A stretch of 64,000 nucleotides of DNA from Sordaria brevicollis. Taxonomy: Eukaryota > Ascomycota > Sordariomycetes > Sordariales > Sordariaceae. A program made the translations under genes and the position numbers. Under the pieces are notes generated by a model that searched no databases, had not been told where the DNA came from, and saw only the letters and a list, made by a program, of their open reading frames with translations. Location: NCBI GenBank assembly GCA_033439795.1, contig JAUTDP010000003.1:1240001-1304000 (forward strand), written 5' to 3'. Below are positions 12,101 through 22,620 of this stretch, piece after piece (the first letter of the stretch is position 1; every line of letters begins with the position of its first letter).

Positions 12101-12998
12101 GAAAGACACAGAAAAGATTCCCGAATTCGAAGCCATGAATGGCTTGGGTCGAATGAGGTTGGTGGGCGGGGGCCCATACGACTTATGGACCTGCTCCCGG
12201 TGCTTCACAAAGGAATACCTATACCATATGTCAGTAAGTGAGAGGCGAATTTGGGACGAGAAGCAAGAAGGACGGACGAAAAGAAAGAAAGACATGTCCG
12301 TCATTGTGTGAGTGTCTATCCTGAATTCTAGGTACCCCGAGGGCCGCACACTCCACCCTGACCTATCCCAAGGGCATCCGTACCTCCCCCAAATTCCTTC
12401 GTGTACCTCCCGCCCTTCACCCACCTCCCGACCCTCCCCCACCACAAAACATCAGATGGAATCTGCCCCTTCCGTCAACCGCCTGCGCCCCGGCCCGCTG
12501 CCGCCGGGCCCTGGCAAGCCCCCAGGCACTTGATAAGTACCTAATTCAGGCCCAGTAGTCAGCGATCTCCTCGAGACCAGGTATTTGCCCGTCGGGTAGG
12601 TATAGTTAACTGGTCCCATTGAGGACTCTTGAAGCTGGGGCCCCAGCCCAAGAGGTTCCGCGTTCGAATCGTAGACCAAGTGCGTTCGATGATCTCGTTC
12701 CCGAGGAGAAAAGAGAGGTTGGAAAATTCTTTTTTTCCCTCTAGAGCTGTTTTGTTTTTGTGGGCTTGGTTTTTTTTCATCGTTTTTCATCTGTTGTTGG
12801 GGCAGCTACTTGAGTTTTGTTGCATGAGCGATGCATCTCCCGGTCATATCTTTCAAAATCCACCAACATGTTATATCACAGCCACTTTACCACCTGGAGT
12901 GAAAGGAAATCGGGGAAGAACTTCCGTCTTGGTGCCATAAGTTGTGTTAGGGCAATTCGCAATTTAGGCTCCGACCATATCACCTATCTACCTCTAGA
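9129..12998. other. Long 3.9-kb gene-poor interval inside the cluster
   Basis: I find no reading frame with recognisable protein character here. The left part is the promoter of the Zn2Cys6 gene. A compact hairpin with a B-box-like sequence lies near 12603-12672 and is treated under findings. Confidence 0.4.
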
Positions 12999-15404
12999 CT
13001 AGCTACCAACACATCGCCCATACTCCCCTTTTTCGTCTTCATCAAACATCCTCCACATCACCTCCCTCGCAACTTCCCACATCTTAGCCGGCCTGAATAA
13101 CATCTCCGCCGTAATGAACCGTCTACAGTCAGCTGGTTCGTAGATGAATTGCGCTGGGACTTGAGCAGCCATTTCCTTCACACCATTTTTGCTAGCATCT
13201 GAATGTTCAACGGGGAGGTAATACAAATCCCTAAAGTTTACCCCCGCCCCAAGACCGTTGAGTCCCAACCTCAATGGAAAATCTTCTAGAGAAACGGGGG
13301 CCAGCTCTTTTAGTCTCGCTAATTCTTCATCTGTTAACAAGGCAGCTTTACTGGAGGAAGGGGAAAGAGTGGAATTTGTGACAGCTAACTCAATAGCTCT
13401 TTGGACGTGCTTGTAAATGGTGGAGAGTGAATAGTATTGCCCGCCTTTGACGCCGCCTACTGCTTGCATGGGGCCGAGACGGGGGCGGCCGCCAAAGGTT
13501 AGGGTGCGGATGCCGGGACTGGGACTGGGACTGGGGAGGCCAAGATGCCGGAGTAAAGAAATGAGGAGGGCGCAAGTGGAGGCGCATTGGCCGTTTGTTA
13601 TCTTGTCATGTGTTAACATCGCATTCATGAACAGGAAGACAGAAACAAGAGGGAGAGGGAGAAACATACCACGACGATATTCTCCGCCTTAAACGGGCGA
13701 CTCCCATTCCTCATCCACGCAAACGGGCCATACCCAAATACCGGCTCCTCCAACGTACTTGCCAGGTTCAGATCAAAATGGGCTAACAAACTTGACATGC
13801 TTCCCTCTTTTGTTCCCTCCGGCCCCAAAAGCTGTTCCCACCCCATAAAGATTCTCTTCTGATCCGCCCCCACCGCCACACCAGCAACGAAAGGGGGATC
13901 ACTCGGCACATCTTTCTCGTCCTCAACACCCCCATAAGCCTCGCTATAGACCTTCACCATCAACCTCACCAACTCCGTAACCCGAAACCGAGTCGCAGTC
14001 CGAATAGGCAAGTCCGGGAACAAGATCTTGAAGATGTTGAACCCCGGTATCACGTCTCCACCACTGTTTCCCTGGAGATCGATGATGAGTTTTGTTTTCC
14101 CGTCTTGGTGTGAGGCGCGGGTGAGGAATTCAAGAGCTGTTTGCGAGAAGTTGGACTTGGACCCTGACGTGAACCGAAAGGTGGGGATTTGAAGGACTGC
14201 TGTGTCGTTGTGGGGAGGGGGGAGGTAGTACCCGCGCAGAGAGTTGTTGGGGGTGTGGATGATGGGGAGCGGATATGGAGCTTGCGTGCCTGGGGGTTTT
14301 GGTCCGTCAGGGTGTTGGGAGGGGGGATGGGCATCCGTATCGGAAAGGCTCTGGAGTAAGGGCTCGTGGCCAGGTAAACAAGCTGCCTTCCATAGACTCT
14401 CGCCATCGGTATAGGTCATCGGTCCCAACCCGTTTGTTGCTGGCCAACTGGCTGTGGTGTTAACCTCTAGTTTTGTTTCATTGGCAAACTTGAGGATATA
14501 TTGAGCAGCACCGGGCCACAAGCCCTCGTAACTCTGCCACCCGCCCCCGGTGAGTAAGCCGGTGAACTGGTTGACAGGCCAGGGAAAGAGATGGTTCCAT
14601 CGGGCGTCGGGGTCGTGGAGCTCAAAGGTTCGTGCCAAGTGCGCCTGCAGGAAATAGTCGGCGGAGGCGGAGTTGATTGATACTAGGTGGGAGAGGTTAT
14701 CGGCTGGAAATCCGGCGTGGATCAAGCTTGCATCATGGAAAGTGTAGATCTTTGGGAGAGAAAGACCGTCGGTGGAGATGGAGACCACGGCTGGAGTCCG
14801 GTGGAAACGAAAGATTTTGTGCGAGCAGAGGTTGAGGGAGAGGTGGCCTTCGTTGGCTCGTTGGAGGAGGGATTTGATGTCGTTGTCGAAGGAGTAGTGG
14901 GAATTGTAGACGCCTTGTTGGGCTTTGTCCCGAATTTTGGAGAAGCCGGCGAGGAGGTCGATGGAGGGTGTGATGTAGCCTGGTGGTGGGTCTATCTGGT
15001 GGTTAGCCAACTGGAGGTGACTCGTAAATAGAGTCCGATGGAATGTTGGGAGACTCACGTTTGAGGCTATCCAGAGTTGACTGAAACTGGAGGTATTTCA
15101 GGTACTCGTCTATAAACTTGACTGCCCGTTGGGAGTCGAAAGGCATGGACATGAGACAATCGTAGGCTGTTTGCTGAGGAATATCGTAGAAGTCGCCATG
15201 GCCTACAAAGGGGTCAGCGTTGATGAACAACACGATGGGCAAACTGGGCCTGCACGAACCGCCATTCTTGGTCCAGAGGTCATATGAGCGGGCTATTTCT
15301 GAGCAAGCATTGCTTTCAATGGCCTCCCATTGTGAGTTTGGGTCCGGTTGTGTTGATACGCCTGATGTCAGGGCTAGTAGTATGAGGGAAAGCATCATGA
15401 ACAT
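12999..15404 (-). CDS. phomP: S41-family secreted serine peptidase of the RiPP cluster
   Basis: Three exons are proposed: complement of 15059-15404, 13670-14991 and 12999-13601, giving about 756 residues. The first acceptor is uncertain by a few bases; the second intron (68 nt, GTATGT donor, AAG acceptor) is clear. The chosen start at 15404 opens a signal peptide (MFMMLSLILLALTSGVST). The C-terminal half has the S41/CPAF-like signature LIIDLQGNSGG followed by NGQCASTCALL, where Ser at about residue 564 is the likely nucleophile. Peptidases of this family are encoded in the ustiloxin and phomopsin clusters (UstP, PhomP) and are thought to help release core peptides from the precursor. It is divergent to the first UstYa gene, with which it shares an 861-bp promoter region. 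Confidence 0.88.
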
Positions 15405-16265
15405 TGCCGTCGTGCCACGGGTTGGTGTTGGGGCAGGTGCTGGGATGGAGCCCACATAGAGGTAGACGCCGGTCGAGGATGGAAGCTGTCGTCCGAGTGT
15501 TAGTGGTCGCCCGCTATACATGCCAGGGATAGCAACCTGCACTAACACTTACAACGTCCGTGAACATTCGCGGAAAGTGGGGCATCCCTGTCTTGATGCT
15601 CCACCAATGCCCGTTTACCTACTACAGCCTCGCAAGGTCCCAGGCTTCTCTTTTCCTCTTCCACCCTCCTCAGAAGACACGACACCTACCAGCACTCGAC
15701 GGTGACAAGTCCTCCAATCACACAGCTCAACAATGGCGACAACATCGACAACCTCCGACAGCGATCCCCTCCCATCAGGCTGAGCGCAAGTGGCCATGGA
15801 TTTGGCGCGAATCTTGGGCGATGGCGCCAACCGAAAAGAAGAGCGCCGACTGCGCCAGCGACGGCATGGCCATGTTCCAACGCGAAACGCGGCGCCGAAC
15901 GATATGACGCGCCTGTAGAAGCGCCGGCGAGCGTCAATGCAGCGCCTCTACTCAGTCCCGTAGGCGGCACGCCGACCACGATAGCGCAATGGGAGCGCCA
16001 GAAGAGTACCACAAGCAGCGCCGGGCAGCGTCCCGCAACATGGACCCGCGCCCGGATCCCAAAGTGCTGCCACGCCAGCTATTCGGAGACGCGGCAGGTT
16101 CCTCGGTGGATGGTAGCTATCTGGGCCGTAACCATGAGGCCTGGTTACCTTGGTGCCATCTCTGCTGTTCCTGGATCTGGTAGCTTTCTCGCAGCGAACG
16201 AAAGGAATCTGACATCGTGAACATACCTCGCTTTATCAACACTCGACGGACTAGGACCTAAAACT
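15405..16265. other. Bidirectional promoter region between the S41 peptidase and a UstYa gene
   Basis: It separates two divergent cluster genes. A GC-rich core (about 15780-16010) is packed with GGCGC, GCGCC and GCGC elements. A reading frame crosses it, but its Ala/Arg/Pro composition reads as a by-product of base composition. Confidence 0.5.
15801..15808 (+). promoter_or_regulatory. TTTGGCGC cluster motif, copy 3
   Basis: Exact 8-mer in the divergent promoter; a related GGCGCCAA follows at 15823-15830. Candidate shared regulator site, inferred. Confidence 0.45.
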
Positions 16266-17179
16266 ATGGATCACTACAGGGACGACAGCAGCACCCATCG
16301 GTCTTCGGCTTCGGGATCGCATATGGCCGACGACGACATGGAGGAGAAGGAAAACCTCCTTGAGACTGGAGCCACCCGTTCTCCGCCTCAGAAGAAGAGC
16401 ACATTCTCAATCATGAGTCTTCCATGTACTACCTTCTTTCTTGCATTATCCAACGTCCTTCTACTAGCAGCCTTGGCGGTTGTTGCTGTGCGGCCCATGA
16501 CGAAGATAAGAGGAACACCTGGAGTCCAACAAGCGATAAACTTCCCGGAACAACCACCATGGGAGCCCCAAGTGGATTTCCGAACCGAGATATTTCGGTT
16601 CCAAACAATTTACGGGGCCGAGCCGAGCGACGAGGTTGAGCAGGCTTGGACAGCCATGATCCCTAGTATGCATTTCTGCATCCCCTTACGTTGATATCCT
16701 CGAAGAACGGTTCTAACAGCTCGCCTGAAACAAACAGAAGGCAAAGGTTTCATCGTCCTCCCCAACAAAACAGCCGAAGCGTTGCCAGATGACCTTCCAA
16801 GGCTGGATAAGTCCAAGAAAGAACAACATGCCATGATCACCGTGTTTCATCAGCTCCACTGCTTGGTTCGTTTTCCCCTTGAGAAAAGATACAACCAACT
16901 GCTAACACTCCGTCGGTCAAAAAGTACATGACCCGCGCAGGCTACTTCGCCGCCAAGTCCGGCTCCCTCGACGAAATCAACACCCCGCACCTGATGCACT
17001 GCTGGGACTACCTCCGACAGGGCATCATGTGCAATGCTGATACCACGCTGGAGTGGATCTACCCGCCTGACGAGACGGGCAGCACTGGCTGGGGGTATCA
17101 GCATACGTGTAGGAACTTCCAGGCTGTGTTCGAGTGGGCGGAGCGACATCGGTTCAGGGAGTGGAAGGTTATTCATTAG
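16266..17179 (+). CDS. UstYa-family (DUF3328) oxidase-like protein 1
   Basis: Three exons, 16266-16665, 16738-16865 and 16925-17179, give 260 residues. Introns are 72 and 59 nt. An acidic cytosolic N-terminus is followed by one membrane segment at about residues 53-78 (TTFFLALSNVLLLAALAVVAV). The luminal domain carries both family motifs, HQLHC at 171-175 and HLMHC at 198-202, and a TCRNFQAVFEWA motif near the end. The second intron falls directly after HQLHCL. UstYa proteins catalyse oxidative steps on dikaritin peptides, such as ether macrocyclisation and side-chain desaturation, probably with bound copper. Which step this paralogue performs cannot be read from the sequence. Confidence 0.9.
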
Positions 17180-17700
17180 GGATAAATGTAATGTCGACCC
17201 GGGTGAAAGGGTGCTGGGTTGGAAAGGGTGAATGGAGATATCCTGGGAGATTGATAAGGTTGAGGGAGGGATACCTTCCTGAAACTTATGGGTTTTTTTA
17301 ACATGGATCTGATAAAACAATCGAAATCGTTCTGATCCAGGAGAGATGATCAAGAGAGAAAGGGAACAATGACGATAGTGGGCATTTAGTTGACGGGCTT
17401 AGGAGATAATTGCCTTGGAAAGTCTAGCAAGCTTGAGGCCTGATAAGCTCTGCAAGGACACCTAGATCGGAGGTTGGTACGTAATTTTTATGGACACATC
17501 ATACTTGCGGTAGTCGAAGACAATGTATGTACATCAGAGCCACCTATCCGCCTCTCTGTAACACAATTCTTGATGATATTCTTATTCATTGGATCTTTCG
17601 TCCTTTGCTATATCTACTCTTTCCCCAAATCGCCACTCACACCCTCCATGAGTTCAAACCAAATAGACACGCCAAACACCCCACTTACATCTACACCACC
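17180..17700. other. Short interval between two converging UstYa genes
   Basis: It contains the two 3' UTRs; I see no gene or repeat. Confidence 0.5.
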
Positions 17701-18706
17701 TCACTCAGCAAACCCCATATTCCCCCCAACCCACTCCCTAATCTTCTCAAAATCCCTACACTTCTTTCTCAAATTGAAATCGCTCTTAAACCCATTTTTG
17801 CGGCTCGCATCCTTAAGAAACACCACGGGCGTCACATCGGCCGTGCACATGATGGCTTTCCGGATGGTCTCGATGCAGTGGTCGATGTGGCCCCTCACGA
17901 GCTCGGGGGGAGCCCGAAAGGCGGTGACGTTGGAGTAATCGTACGAGTGGGAGAGGTGGTAGGTGTATTGTCTGACCAGGTTCAGACAGTGTAGCTGGTG
18001 GAAGACGTCAAAGAAGCCTAGCATGCCGCCGCCGTATTGGGAGGAGACGTGGGCGTAGTTGCTGGCGGGCGTTTTGTTGAGGAGTGGCATGGCGGATTCT
18101 GGGAAGTGGATTGTTGGCACTGTTCGGTCATATCAGCACATTCAATTCACACTATCACAAAGTTGAATGCTGAAGAAGGGATCATAATGTGAAAGAGTAG
18201 GAACGATAAGGCACTCACTCCGCCATAACTTGATCCAAGCCTCCTCCACCTCCGGGGTTGGCTGTCCTCTGTAAGGAGACGGCTGCATGAGGTGGTTCTG
18301 GTCTGTGAACTCTACATATCGCAGGTCATCGGTTTCTAGGTATGGGGCTGATTTTGTTGGGCGTTAGCATTATCATTCTCTTCCGTTCTCTCTTCCCAGT
18401 TGCAGTAAGTAGGGAGATGAACTCACAATAAGGAGACAACTGTCTCGCGCACGCCAAATCGCTTGGTGCCTTTCGAGAGACAACAAAAGCGTAGACGGCC
18501 AAAAGGGTGATGACTACTACTTGGGATATGAGAATGGCTGGGTGTGATAATACTGAACGTTGTCGCTTGGTGGTGATGAAGCCAGCTGACCAGTGAGTGC
18601 TAGGCGTGTTTCTTCCGGTTTCTTCAGAGGAGGAATTCTCGACGGGATCATATTTCACTTCCTTGTGGTTTTCGCCAGGTGCGAATGGATTTTTGAAGAT
18701 GTTCAT
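17701..18706 (-). CDS. UstYa-family (DUF3328) oxidase-like protein 2
   Basis: Three exons, complement of 18427-18706, 18219-18347 and 17701-18119, give 275 residues; introns are 79 and 99 nt with GTGAGT donors. A single membrane segment lies at about residues 55-76 (AILISQVVVITLLAVYAFVV). The family signature SPYRGQPTPEVEEAWIKLWR precedes the motif pair HQLHC (177-181) and HIDHC (214-218), the latter in the usual context HCIETIRKAIMCTADVTPV. The C-terminus has a CRDFEKIREWV motif. It is the most canonical UstYa member of the window. It converges with UstYa 1 and is likely co-expressed with it. It probably acts in the secretory pathway on the released peptide. Confidence 0.92.
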
Positions 18707-18943
18707 CTTGTGGCTGGGGATGATACAGAAGCCAAAGCTGAAGTTAGGGGAGTCTGGCGAGTTTGGTGATGTGGTGCTAGATGGAGTGCAATGAAGTCAA
18801 ACTCCTCAGAGAACAACGGCAGCTAACTGAAAAGACGGCCTTGAGAAAGTTAGTCAGGCTGTGGTATTTTCTCTCAGTGGTTGATTATTCCGTGATAATA
18901 GTGGATGAACCATATGTCTAGCGCTGGCGTTGTCATTGTGGTT

Positions 18944-18951
18944 GCGCCAAA
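18944..18951 (-). promoter_or_regulatory. TTTGGCGC cluster motif, copy 4 (minus orientation)
   Basis: GCGCCAAA on the plus strand, about 240 bases upstream of the UstYa 2 start codon, in the same orientation as that gene. GCGC elements flank it on both sides (18921 and 18971 region). Confidence 0.45.
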
Positions 18952-19146
18952 TTTCCCCTTTGGGAGTATGCGCTTCGCATTGCCGAGCCATCCAGGCATT
19001 GCGAGTGGACGAGTGGTAGCACGATCCAGAATTTGCCCGTTGACTACTACCAGTATTCCTTTTCTTCAAAGGACAGGGAAACCATCCATGAACAGGAAAT
19101 AAGGAAAAGAAGAAAAAAAATCAAAATGAAAAAAAATGAGCGGGTG

Positions 19147-19241
19147 GGGTCCGTAACGGATTCGAATCGTTGTCTTCCTGCGGCACGTATGCAGACGAGG
19201 ATTTACCTCGCCAGGAATGTTCCCAGTTACACCAACGAACC
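19147..19241 (-). tRNA. tRNA-like element with an enlarged anticodon region, identity uncertain
   Basis: On the minus strand the 5' GGTTCGT pairs with the 3' ACGGACC (one wobble) to make a 7-bp acceptor stem. The D-arm GTGT/ACAT closes around AACTGGGA, and a T-arm with the loop TTCGAAT is present with one stem mismatch. TTCCTG and CAGGAA bracket a loop of about 31 bases, too long for a plain anticodon loop, so it is either an intron-bearing or a damaged tRNA. A TATTTAAG box lies about 40 bases upstream and an A-run (T-run on the minus strand) at 19127-19138 fits a Pol III terminator. I cannot assign an anticodon with confidence. Confidence 0.4.
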
Positions 19242-19933
19242 ACACCACGGAAGAAGGTCCTGACAACCTTACTTAAATATTCCAGGAAGAGGTTCAGAGT
19301 CGGGATGAAGGGCAAAGTCATTCTCATGAAGGCACCGAAGTTTGAGTCGAGCTCGTATGGGCCTCGAGACCACCCGAGCTCATCCCGTCCTCTCCTGACC
19401 CTCCTCAAGGGCCAGACCTACCGACTAGAAGAGCGTGGAGAAGACACTGAGGCCGGATACTTTCCCAACTGGTACAGCAAGCTAACAGTTCCTTATCTCA
19501 GGTCATGAGATACATGTACCTACCTACGAACACAACCCGTCTGTTTCCGCGAGTGTGTCTGTCTGCTTGACTTGGGTTAGACCGTGGTGCGCAGCTAGGT
19601 GTGCCAAAGGCCGTGATGTCGACGTTGACTTGCGTGGTTTGAGGAGGAAAGTGTACGACTGTGATTTCCCAGGTTGAGTCTATCCGGAAATGATTGTCCA
19701 GAAGAGTTTGCTTCATCTCTCACGATGTTGACATCACGATGGATGTGGACTTGGTTGCTGGAGGAACGTCACGAGTGGTCAAACGCTCGGACCACCATCG
19801 GATTATTTTGGCACAGCGGACACTACGCTGTAAATACGCTGTAAATACAGTGGAAGCCACTATGCTCCTGCCCACCTGCACCTGGCACCTCATCCCTCCG
19901 GTCCTGCCAAAGATTGTTTGCCTCCTCACAACA

Positions 19934-20899
19934 TCACGACTCTTGAGTTGAAGTCAGTGGCACACAGTTATGATACATCAACGGGTAAACCCAAGTCTGC
20001 ATCTTCTTCTCTTCTCCCTTCTCAGCCATGATCAAAGAGTTTCCAATATGCTGTATGCAATGCGCTGTCAAACTGTCAGTGTCTGTCGCTCCTCGACCTC
20101 CACGAACACGGCAAGAAGCTAACTCACCTCCATGATAGAACTGATGACACCTCGCATCCATCATCCCAATTCCCTTGCTCAGCGCATAAATGATCTTCCT
20201 GGAACAATAAAGACAATGCAAATCGTGCGAAGCCTGGTACCGGGTATACACAACCGAGAAGTTGCCCGTCTGCAGATCCGGCACCGCCTCCGGGGGAACT
20301 TCCATGGTGGCGTTGCTGTCCCAGTACCAGGTCCAGTCCGCCATCATGTCGCCAAAGTTCTCCTTGTACTCCTCGACCACGTCGGGGAAGGCACATACTC
20401 GGGGAACCCAGGCTGCTAGCTGTTGTTCGAATATGCAGCCTCTGGCTTGGGCTTCTGATGGTGAGCTGCCGCACTGCTTCACTTCGTTTTTGTGGCTTGG
20501 TCGGTTGTCTTCGATGCCGTGGCCGTGGCCATGGTGAGTGGTGGTGGCGGTGGTGGTAGATGAGGAGTGGGGTTCTGACTGATGTCTTGTGGGAGACGAG
20601 ATATGATGGCAGACGGAACGGCGAGTCAGGACATGGCTGAAAAGTGCCGCTCCGGTAACTGCTGTGAGCAACAAGACTATCAATGTCCATAATCGCCTTC
20701 CCTTGCCCGGGAGGCTACTATCACCCGTCTCGTACTCGCAGCGCTTGAGACTTTGTCGGTTCAGCTGTGCTTGTTCATCGTCTTCGCTATCTTCGCCCAT
20801 CTGGTCGGGGTCATATCTGGCATTCCTGGGTTGGGTCCCTAGCATTTTGAAGTTTGCCATCACGCTGCTACACCACCCTCCTATTCCTTCCGTTGTCAT
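19934..20899 (-). CDS. Divergent UstYa-like membrane protein 3
   Basis: Two exons, complement of 20128-20899 and 19934-20064, give 300 residues. The reading frame is open through the putative 63-nt intron (GTGAGT donor, CTGAC branch, GACAG acceptor), but removing it restores a second HxxHC motif. One membrane segment lies at about residues 70-91, followed by a His/Ser/Thr-rich linker. A block GSSPSEAQARGCIFEQQ with downstream ADWTWYWDSN is typical of a DUF3328-related subfamily. Motifs are HDLHC at 225-229 and HGAHC at 256-260. It lacks the usual PEVEEAW-type segment, so it may do a different oxidation from the canonical members. Placement between cluster genes and a cluster-type promoter support a pathway role. 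Confidence 0.78.
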   Translation of the reverse strand: MTTEGIGGWCSSVMANFKMLGTQPRNARYDPDQMGEDSEDDEQAQLNRQSLKRCEYETGDSSLPGKGRRLWTLIVLLLTAVTGAALFSHVLTRRSVCHHISSPTRHQSEPHSSSTTTATTTHHGHGHGIEDNRPSHKNEVKQCGSSPSEAQARGCIFEQQLAAWVPRVCAFPDVVEEYKENFGDMMADWTWYWDSNATMEVPPEAVPDLQTGNFSVVYTRYQASHDLHCLYCSRKIIYALSKGIGMMDARCHQFYHGGELASCRVRGGRGATDTDSLTAHCIQHIGNSLIMAEKGEEKKMQTWVYPLMYHNCVPLTSTQES

Positions 20900-21597
20900 G
20901 GTCTAGGGATACCGTTAGCAATGTGCTTGATCGGGTTGACGGAACTCTTACTGCGAGGTTTCAATACGATGGCCTTGCTTTAGAGCTTCTACCGGACTAC
21001 TCCAGGTCAGTCTTTCCAAGTCTCAGGGCTGTTGCGGTGTCACTTGCATGCTCATCGAAGATGTCCTGCCGCGCTTTAACATCACGCAATAGTTGACTTC
21101 ACTCCCTCCACTATGGATAGCGCTTCGGATTTGGCGCCTTTCCAGGGACAGGAGACTGGCCGACTGTAGCGCACGACCACGCCAGCGCATTCATCCTAGT
21201 ATCAAGCTCCCGGCTCGCGGGACTTCCCGCACTGCCGGGGGATATATAGAGGACAGCAGTTCTGTTGACCAACCATAGGAAGGTATCTTGATCGGCGCCT
21301 GTTGTGTAAACAACAACGGGTTTGGTCGAGCATAATATTGGTTTCTTTCACATACAGTTTCAGGAGTCGTGCTACACGCTTATACTACCCAGTAACCAGC
21401 GACGCATGCTTCTCAAGGATCCTACACTCCCATTCCTTCGTGTTCTCCTACCATAGACTTACGAGATCTTGAACAGCAACGGGTGCAACACACCAACTCA
21501 CCCCTTCCACGATCTTTCTCCCCCCTCTTCTCAAAGTTCAATACATCCAGAAACCATCTCCGTCCAGTGAACTCGCCCACCAGCAAGAAAAGCAGAA
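20900..21597. other. Bidirectional promoter region between UstYa 3 and the methyltransferase
   Basis: No gene. GCGC elements are concentrated at 21070-21200, with another GGCGCC near 21294. The part just before 21598 is C-rich leader. Confidence 0.5.
21130..21137 (+). promoter_or_regulatory. TTTGGCGC cluster motif, copy 5
   Basis: Exact 8-mer in the divergent promoter, about 230 bases from the UstYa 3 start and 460 bases from the methyltransferase start. Confidence 0.45.
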
Positions 21598-22620
21598 ATG
21601 GCTACCCAAGACCAAGACGACAGCATCATGACCGCCACCTTCACTTCTACCTCAACCGGAGAGGAAGACGCCAAGATCGCCACCCTCCTCGCCGCCTTCC
21701 CTCATGACCCCTCTCTTGCTCCCCTCGTCTTCATCCCCCGCTTCCGCCAACGCCTCTCAATTCTCTCCGCATGGTCCATTCCCCCGGGTAGCCGTGTCCT
21801 TGACATCGGGTGCGGACAAGGCGACTCCTCACTCGTCTTGGCTCTCGAACTCGGACCCGATTGTCACGTCACGGGGATCGACACCGCACCGCCCTCGTAC
21901 GGCACGCCGCTGACCGTTTCCGAATCCCAATCCAAAATCCTGCAGTCTGTTGAGCTCGGTAGCCGTCTCGCCTTTTACAACGAGACAGACGCCGCCGGTT
22001 TCTTCTCTTTTCACAAGGGAGTAAAGCTCGACGCCGCAACAGCCTGCCACTCCCTCTTCTACTTCCCCTCTCAACTCGCCGTCGCCTGCCTTTTCCGCGA
22101 GCTTGCAGGCCAAAACATCAAAAGGGTGTACGTGGCCGAATACGACCAGCAAGACCTCACTTTTCCCGTGACGCAAACACCGCATGTGTTGACGGCCAAG
22201 GCGCAGGCGATGTATTTTGCTTACAAGGCTGAGGCCGATGAGATCCGCAGGAGCAGCAGCTCTTCTGTTGATGACCCAGAAAAGAAAGAAGAAATGATGC
22301 CCCTCAACGTCCGCGCCGCGCCTAGTATTGCGTCAATCATCTCTGCGGCCAAAGAAGCTGGGTACGGATTGACAAAGAAGGGAAAGTTTACGCCTAAGGA
22401 GGAGTATCAGGAGGGACACTTTGAGGCGAGATACGTAAAGGGAGAGAGGTTTGTGAAGAGGGTGAGAGAGGAAGGGAGATTGACCCGGGAAAGGGAGGAG
22501 GAGATCTTGGCGGTGGTGGAGGAGGTGAGGAGGGCGTGGGAGGTGATGGAGAGGGAGGGGGGAGTGGACGTGGTTAGGTGTATGGATGTTTGGTGGGGGG
22601 TTTTTGAGTTGGAGGAGTAG
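21598..22620 (+). CDS. phomM: SAM-dependent methyltransferase of the RiPP cluster
   Basis: A single uninterrupted exon of 340 residues starts at ATG 21598. Class I methyltransferase motif I is clear at residues 67-76 (VLDIGCGQGD), with an acidic ribose-binding position after it (VTGIDTAPPSYG). The mid-region LDAATACHSLFYFPS corresponds to the motif preceding the substrate pocket. The phomopsin cluster encodes an N-methyltransferase (PhomM), which adds methyl groups to the peptide's amino end; the same role is inferred here from cluster context. The C-terminal third is highly charged and predicted helical. No secretion signal is visible, so it probably acts in the cytosol after the oxidative steps or on exported intermediates that return. 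Confidence 0.85.
   Translation: MATQDQDDSIMTATFTSTSTGEEDAKIATLLAAFPHDPSLAPLVFIPRFRQRLSILSAWSIPPGSRVLDIGCGQGDSSLVLALELGPDCHVTGIDTAPPSYGTPLTVSESQSKILQSVELGSRLAFYNETDAAGFFSFHKGVKLDAATACHSLFYFPSQLAVACLFRELAGQNIKRVYVAEYDQQDLTFPVTQTPHVLTAKAQAMYFAYKAEADEIRRSSSSSVDDPEKKEEMMPLNVRAAPSIASIISAAKEAGYGLTKKGKFTPKEEYQEGHFEARYVKGERFVKRVREEGRLTREREEEILAVVEEVRRAWEVMEREGGVDVVRCMDVWWGVFELEE

Larger units (their letters stand above)
18707..19933. other. Interval between UstYa 2 and UstYa 3
   Basis: It holds the promoter of UstYa 2 on its left and a tRNA-like element at 19147-19241; otherwise nothing I can support. Confidence 0.45.

Noticed and set aside
15702..16220. 172-codon plus-strand open frame in the divergent promoter
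   Set aside because: Ala/Arg/Pro composition follows from the GCGC-rich DNA; no motif, no introns to join it, and it sits in a promoter between two divergent genes.
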